Shown one piece after another: positions 56,501 to 64,000 of a stretch of DNA of 64,000 nucleotides. This DNA is from Saccharopolyspora ipomoeae (GTDB lineage: Bacteria; Actinomycetota; Actinomycetes; Mycobacteriales; Pseudonocardiaceae). The notes beneath the pieces were generated by a model, which saw only the letters and a list, made by a program, of their open reading frames with translations, was not told where the DNA came from and did no database searches. Within the stretch, counting starts at the first letter, position 1. Each line of letters begins with the position of its first letter. The stretch lies in assembly GCF_029952525.1 (NCBI RefSeq), contig NZ_JASAOF010000001.1, forward strand, positions 434,001 to 498,000, read 5' to 3'. Position numbers and translations under genes: made by a program.

Positions 56501-57939
56501 TCAACGTGAGGTGGGGCGGAGGTCTCCTGCGACCGGGCGGGCCGCCCATCGGGCCGGGGTGGCGTTGGTGATCTGGGAGGCGTTGGCCGCCGCGGTGGCC
56601 GAGGTGACCTTCCAGAGGCGACCTCGGGTGTCGAGCAGAGCGATCTCGCCGCTCGGGGAGCGGAAAGCCGGGGCACCGGCGGGGATTTCGGCCCTCACCG
56701 GGAGGGGGTCCAGGGGTTCCGGGCGGTCGTCCAGGACCCGGGTGGCGAGCGTTTCGGCAGCGGAGCGGCGTTCGAAGCGAACCCTGGAGCCGTCGTGGAC
56801 GAGGTCGACCGTGCGGACCGGGGACGGAACCGCGAAGCCGTCGAGGGCCGCGGCCGCGCGGACCGGGTCGGCGCAGGCACCGGCGTTGGTGATGTCGAGA
56901 CCGAAGTGGCGGATGTCGGTGGGCGCCGGGGCCAGGGCGGTGGCGCGCAGCACGTCCAGCGGGACGGATCCGCACGGGTCCGATGTGGACGGACGCAGGT
57001 GCCCGTTCCCGTCGCGGACCACGCCCGGGCCCTCCTGCCACGGACCGGGAATCGTCACCGGCTGGTACGGGTGCCGGGTGAAACCCGTGTCCCAGAACGT
57101 GATCTGCGTGCCCGCCTCCGTCTGGTGCGCGATGGCGAAGGCGTCCAGCGTCGGCGAGTACGCCCAGTCCGCGCTGAACGCGTCGACCACCGACCGCGTC
57201 CGCCCGGAACCGGCGGGCTGGAACCCGCGCTCGGTGAGGGCTTCAACTCCCTTGCCGAACAACGGGTCTCGCGACCGCAGCACGAACTGCCCGGCACCGT
57301 TCCAGCCCGCCCCGCGAGCCGTGGTGTCGGTGAACAGCAGGTAGAACCACCCGTCCAGGAACAGCGCCGAGGGCTGCCCGGCGCCGTAGACGTTCGAGCG
57401 CGCGACCTCGCCCGCCGCCGTCACGATCGGCGCCGCACCGCGCGTCCACGCCATGCCGTCGGGGCTGGTCGCCACGCCGATCGCGTTGCCGTGGGCGTGA
57501 TCCCCGGCCGCACCCGTGTAGTACAGGTAGTAGCGGCCGTCGACGCGCAGCACCGACGGATCGCAGGTGTGCATCCCGTCGAAACGGCCCGGCTCACCGG
57601 AGAACACCGGCGCCGCGGGCCCGAACGGGCCGTCCGGCGAGGCCGCCGAAGCGTGCAGGACGTCATCGCCCGCAGGACCGACGCCCGGCAGCTGACTGCA
57701 CCACCACGCGCGGTACCCGCTGCCCTCGGCCATCACCGACGGCCCGTAGTTGTACGGCGCGGGCAGCCCACCGGCCGCCACCACGCCCGGACTCGACCGC
57801 ACCGCACCGGTTCTCAGCTCCACCGGCATCGGAACCGGCTTCCGCTGCTCGGCGACCGGCACCACCGGGCTGCCGTCGACGTGCGTGCAACCCGCCAGCA
57901 GCCCGATCGCGACCAGGACTAACGGCAGGCGACCGCGCA

Positions 57940-57940
<1 letters not shown>
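56501..57940 (-). CDS. Beta-propeller lipoprotein, GH43-like, coupled to aroQ
   Basis: A 479-residue predicted lipoprotein with signal RGRLPLVLVAIGLLAGC. The mature part has repeated Trp/Tyr-rich blades, including CDPSVLRVDGRYYLYYTGA and YGAGQPSALFLDGWFYLLFT, as in five-bladed GH43/GH32-type propellers. The GTG shares one base with the aroQ stop (TAGTG). A sugar-binding or hydrolase role on the cell surface is inferred; catalytic acids cannot be assigned. Its presence at the end of an aro operon is unusual. Confidence 0.78.
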
Positions 57941-61236
<3,296 letters not shown>

Positions 61237-61284
61237 GACTTAGATCCTGCCACGCTCTGCCCTGGGGGAACCCGGCCGGGTGGG

Positions 61285-61881
61285 TCAGGGCCAGCCCAGC
61301 GTCACCAGCCAGGACGGCAGCAGCAGCGCCGGACCGTGCGCGACGGCCCGAGTTCGCCGCGACAGCACCCCGACCAGCGTCAGCAGCGCCGCAGCGACCA
61401 TCACCGCGAGGACGGACTGGACCGATACGGAACCGACGACCATCCCGAGGACTCCGGCGAGCTTGACGTCCCCGGCCCCCATCGACGTCGGCGCCACCAG
61501 CCGGACCACCCAATACGTCCCGCCGAACAGCCCGAGCCCGGCCACCGAACCGAGCACGACACCCGGCCGGTGCGCGGCGGCCAGGCCCAGCAGCACGGCG
61601 ACGACGGGATAGGCCGGGAGCGTCAGCGCATCGGGAAGCCGGTGAACCCGCAGGTCACAGGCCCCGAGCAGAACTCCGCCCCAGCCCACGAGCAGCGACA
61701 GCGGCATCCACCACCACGGCGGCTCGCGGAGCGCGGTCACCACCCACGCGCACGCGACCGCGACCTCGCACCACCCCGCCCGCACCAGCGCCCCGCGCGG
61801 AAGCCTCCCGAGCCACCGACGGCCGCCCCGACCGGCGAGAACCCCCGCCACACCCAAGAACAACGCACTCACCCCGAGCAC
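61285..61881 (-). CDS. Prepilin peptidase (A24 family), short form
   Basis: A 198-residue membrane protein with six or seven helices. The aspartyl-peptidase motif GAGDVKLAG is clear, and the first Asp is in CDLRVHRLPDALTLP. It lacks the N-terminal methylase domain of full PilD, as many actinobacterial TadV-like enzymes do. GTG at 61881 gives a clean first helix; a longer start would begin within the RF1 repeat. No pilin or Tad genes are seen nearby. Confidence 0.8.
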   Translation of the reverse strand: MLGVSALFLGVAGVLAGRGGRRWLGRLPRGALVRAGWCEVAVACAWVVTALREPPWWWMPLSLLVGWGGVLLGACDLRVHRLPDALTLPAYPVVAVLLGLAAAHRPGVVLGSVAGLGLFGGTYWVVRLVAPTSMGAGDVKLAGVLGMVVGSVSVQSVLAVMVAAALLTLVGVLSRRTRAVAHGPALLLPSWLVTLGWP

Positions 61882-61950
61882 GCTGCCCCAACCCCCACCT
61901 CGGGCCCGGGATCTGCCGGGTGGAGGGGGGCGTGTTGGGAGCCCTTCCGG

Positions 61951-62030
61951 GCAGCGGGACAGTTTTAGCCATAATTGTCCGGGCAAAACGGACATTGATC
62001 ATGGGTGATTATGGCTAAAACTGTCCTCGG
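61951..62030. repeat. RF1 80-bp palindromic repeat, copy G (variant with long perfect arms)
   Basis: GGGACAGTTTTAGCCATAAT at the left and ATTATGGCTAAAACTGTCC at the right match for 19 bp. The core GGACATTGATCATGGGTGAT is intact. It lies three bases past the stop of the EIIA gene. Confidence 0.94.
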
Positions 62031-62032
62031 TC

Positions 62033-62488
62033 TCACGCTTCGAGGGTGAAGAGGTGATCCCCGGCGAGGACCTGGGTGTCCTCGCGGAGGTCCGCGAGGG
62101 ACTCCGCCAGGGCCTCCAGGGCCACGACGGGGCAGATCGAGGCGTAGCCCTGGGACTCGATCTCCGTCGGGTTCCAGGTGATGATCTTCTGCCCGGCCTC
62201 GACCACGTCGCCCTTGGCGACGTGCAGCGTGAAGCCCTCGCCCTTGAGCTTGACCGTGTCGATGCCCAGGTGCACCAGCACCGCACCGCCGTCGTCCGCC
62301 GCGACCACGAACGCGTGCGGGTGCAGCGTCACGACCTTGCCCGCGACCGGGGCGACCGCGTCGCCCTCGCCGCCGGAGGGCTTGACCGCCAGGCCCGGCC
62401 CCACCATCGCCTGCGAGAACACCGGGTCTGGGACGTCGCTGAGCGCCGTGGTGAGACCCGCGACCGGGCTGCCGACCTCGGTGCTCAC
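62033..62488 (-). CDS. crr: PTS glucose/GlcNAc-type EIIA component
   Basis: A 151-residue EIIA: PVAGKVVTLHPHAFVVAADD with His58 and VLVHLGIDTVKLKGEGF with the phosphorylated His73. It passes phosphate from HPr to EIIB. The GTG overlaps the EIIB stop by 4 bp. RF1 copy G follows at once. Confidence 0.93.
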   Translation of the reverse strand: MSTEVGSPVAGLTTALSDVPDPVFSQAMVGPGLAVKPSGGEGDAVAPVAGKVVTLHPHAFVVAADDGGAVLVHLGIDTVKLKGEGFTLHVAKGDVVEAGQKIITWNPTEIESQGYASICPVVALEALAESLADLREDTQVLAGDHLFTLEA

Positions 62489-62724
62489 ATCAGGTCCTCG
62501 ATGTCGCCGGCCAGCGTGTCCGCCTCCGGTCCGACCACGACCTGCACGACCTCGCCCTGCAGCATCACGCCGTGCGCGCCGGCGGCCTTGAGGCCCGCCT
62601 CGTCGACCTTCGAGCCGTCCTCGACCTCGCAGCGCAACCGCGTGATGCACGGCTCGATCTCGACGATGTTGTCCCCGCCGCCCAGCGCGGAGAGGATCGC
62701 CTGGGCCTTGTCCTGAGCCACCAC
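62485..62724 (-). CDS. PTS EIIB component (GlcNAc/glucose type)
   Basis: A 79-residue EIIB with the phospho-cysteine motif EIEPCITRLRCEVED (Cys26) and GVMLQGEVVQVVVGPEADTL. GTG at 62724 or 62721, with GGGAGC upstream. It is divergent from the dasR-like gene and shares its dre-containing control region. Confidence 0.92.
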   Translation of the reverse strand: MVAQDKAQAILSALGGGDNIVEIEPCITRLRCEVEDGSKVDEAGLKAAGAHGVMLQGEVVQVVVGPEADTLAGDIEDLM

Positions 62725-62820
62725 GTGCTCCCTTCGTGCTTCCGCCGCCGCGGTTCGACCACCGCGACGCGACGATCTTGCGCCACGTGATGTCGATGCG
62801 GCAACGAAAACCGAGCCGTG

Positions 62821-62850
62821 TTGACACCTGATCGCATGACGGCGCATTCT
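62821..62850 (+). promoter_or_regulatory. Possible dasR promoter
   Basis: TTGACA at 62821-62826 and CATTCT at 62845-62850 are 18 bp apart. A start near 62857 would place the dre site at the transcript start. Confidence 0.4.
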
Positions 62851-62859
62851 TCGCAACCA

Positions 62860-62875
62860 ACTGGTTTAGACCGGA
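62860..62875. promoter_or_regulatory. DasR-responsive element (dre)
   Basis: ACTGGTTTAGACCGGA matches the dre consensus ACTGGTCTAGACCAGT at 13 of 16 positions. It lies between the divergent PTS EIIB and dasR-like genes. Confidence 0.82.
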
Positions 62876-62951
62876 CAGTACCAACGAACGGTCACGGTTC
62901 TCATCCGAACCGGCGGCGAGTTCACGTCAGGGTGACACGGCAGGAGGCGGC

Positions 62952-63710
62952 ATGGGGGAAGAACCGAGTTCTCTCCAGCGCACCCCCGCTCTGCCCGACG
63001 GACCGATGCCCAAGCACGCGCAACTCCGGGAGATCCTGCGCGAGCTGGCCGATGACGAGCTCCCGCACGGCGCCGCGGTGCCCTCGGAGCGCGACCTGGC
63101 GGTGCGCTACGGCGTGTCCCGGCTGACCGTGCGCGAAGCCATCGGCCAGCTGGTCACCGAGGGCCTGCTGGTGCGGGTGCGCGGCAAGGGCACCTTCACC
63201 GCCCGCCCGCGCATCGACTGGCAGGTGCACCTGGCCTCGTTCACCGAGGACATGCGCCGCCGAGGCATGCACCCGGAGACCGTGCTGCTCGACGCCGCCG
63301 AAGCCGTCCCGCCACCCGCCACCGCGCGAGCCCTCGGCCTCGGCCCGGACGAACCGGCGCACTGGCTGTTCCGGCTGCGCAAGGCCGACGGGATGCCGAT
63401 GGCGGTCGAGCGCGGCTGGTACCACCCGCAGGCCGTGCCCGACCTGCTCGACCAGGACCTCACCGATTCGCTCTACACGCTGCTGGCCCGGCGCTACGGG
63501 CTGCGGCTGGAGTCGGGCACGCAAACCGTGCTCGCCGACGACGCCGACGCCGAGACCGCCCGGCTGCTGGGGCTGCGCCCCGGCGGGTCGGTGCTGGTGT
63601 TCCGGCGGGTCTCCACCGCGCGGGGACGCCCGGTGGAGGACATGACCTCCTGGTACCGAGGCGATCGATATCAGGTGACCATGCAGCTCGACCGCGATCC
63701 GGGCGAGTAG
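62952..63710 (+). CDS. dasR: GntR/UTRA regulator, DasR-like
   Basis: A 252-residue GntR/HutC regulator. The winged helix is LPHGAAVPSERDLAVRYGVS with RLTVREAIGQLVTEGLLVRV. The UTRA domain follows with HWLFRLRKADGMPMAVERGW and ends DMTSWYRGDRYQVTMQL. DasR represses GlcNAc uptake and use and is released by glucosamine-6-phosphate; it also affects development and antibiotics. It is flanked by PTS genes and a dre, as in Streptomyces. Confidence 0.93.
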   Translation: MGEEPSSLQRTPALPDGPMPKHAQLREILRELADDELPHGAAVPSERDLAVRYGVSRLTVREAIGQLVTEGLLVRVRGKGTFTARPRIDWQVHLASFTEDMRRRGMHPETVLLDAAEAVPPPATARALGLGPDEPAHWLFRLRKADGMPMAVERGWYHPQAVPDLLDQDLTDSLYTLLARRYGLRLESGTQTVLADDADAETARLLGLRPGGSVLVFRRVSTARGRPVEDMTSWYRGDRYQVTMQLDRDPGE

Positions 63711-63818
63711 CAGGCGAGAACCAGACGAACGAGCACCACCGCGCAACTCGTTTTGCCATGATCTTCCGAACCCCAGGTTGACCAACCCCAGCCCGGTGAA
63801 CCAAGCAGGAGGTAACCG

Positions 63819-64000
63819 ATGAGTTCCAGCGCCGCCAAGGCGAAGCGGAGCAACAGAGGGCTCGCGCAACTCCAGCGCATCGGCCGCAGCCTCATGCTGC
63901 CGATCGCGGTGCTGCCGGCCGCCGCGCTGCTGCAGCGGCTCGGCCAGGACGACCTGCTCGGCAACGAGGGCCTGGGCGCGTCGCTGACCTGGCTGCAGCC
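63819..64000 (+). CDS. PTS GlcNAc/glucose permease EIIC (partial)
   Basis: The first 60 codons of a PTS EIIC, cut by the window end. LAQLQRIGRSLMLPIAVLPA and AALLQRLGQDDLLG are the usual start of NagE/PtsG-type permeases. CAGGAGG lies 6 bp before the ATG. Together with the EIIB and EIIA genes it would form the GlcNAc transporter. Confidence 0.9.
   Translation, partial: MSSSAAKAKRSNRGLAQLQRIGRSLMLPIAVLPAAALLQRLGQDDLLGNEGLGASLTWLQ

Noticed and set aside
55560..57041. Minus-strand frame running through the DUF4232 gene and RF1 copy F
   Set aside because: Pro/Arg/Gly-rich shadow sequence that crosses a repeat. The DUF4232 lipoprotein on the plus strand explains the region.
63720..63818. Second dre site before the EIIC gene
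   Set aside because: AGGTTGACCAACC keeps only the outer part of the DasR consensus; too poor to call.

Overview
The window is high-GC DNA from a filamentous actinomycete. The combination of a BldD with an intact c-di-GMP motif, a DasR-type regulator beside GlcNAc PTS genes, a conservon, DUF397/DUF5753 regulator pairs, a mycothiol-dependent DinB-type protein and EspG/PPE-like type VII secretion genes points to Pseudonocardiales. A Saccharopolyspora-like genome is the best guess, inferred from gene content and not from a database match.

The backbone is the actinobacterial aro-efp-nusB-bldD-pyr-mihF-gmk-rpoZ-coaBC-metK-priA block, almost all on the minus strand. It is cut by two stretches of accessory genes. 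From the right: GlcNAc PTS genes with a dasR-like regulator (62.0-64.0 kb); a prepilin-peptidase-like gene and aroC-aroK-aroB-aroQ with a coupled lipoprotein gene (56.5-61.9 kb); accessory island 2 (52.0-56.4 kb: ogt, spermidine-synthase-like, MFS, GlxA-type regulator, DUF4232 lipoprotein); pepQ-efp-nusB with bldD on the other strand (48.9-51.8 kb); the pyr operon pyrR-pyrB-small ORF-pyrC-PH-like-carA-carB-pyrF (39.8-48.7 kb); accessory island 1 (14.3-39.8 kb); mihF-gmk-rpoZ-coaBC-metK (10.5-14.2 kb); trmL and a membrane protein; priA and a GNAT gene (6.2-8.8 kb). On the left are a substituted-malonate/cyclic-imide-like catabolic cassette with its GntR regulator (2.0-6.1 kb) and a conservon (1-1.76 kb, first gene cut by the window edge).

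Island 1 holds three orphan type VII secretion substrate modules with no secretion machine (EspG/PPE/DUF3558/PE-like; a small YxxxD protein with a DUF1023 hydrolase and a lipoprotein; a WXG-like protein with a membrane protein). It also holds several regulator-effector pairs (TetR with SpoIIM-like, XRE with esterase, TetR with TetX-like monooxygenase), a HelR-type RNA polymerase helicase behind a rifamycin-associated element, a Ser/Thr kinase with a coupled lipoprotein, and an AbiEi/DUF559 protein.

The most unusual structure is a set of dispersed palindromic repeats at gene 3' ends: seven copies of an 80-bp element (RF1), eight copies of a GTTTTCATGAAAAC palindrome (RF2), and smaller AAAACCGC units (RF3). 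RF1 arms show compensatory changes, and two genes end inside a repeat so that the repeat supplies the stop codon. Other points of note are a 47-codon ORF coupled by ATGA overlaps on both sides between pyrB and pyrC, and an arylmalonate-decarboxylase-like protein fused to a GAF-like domain.
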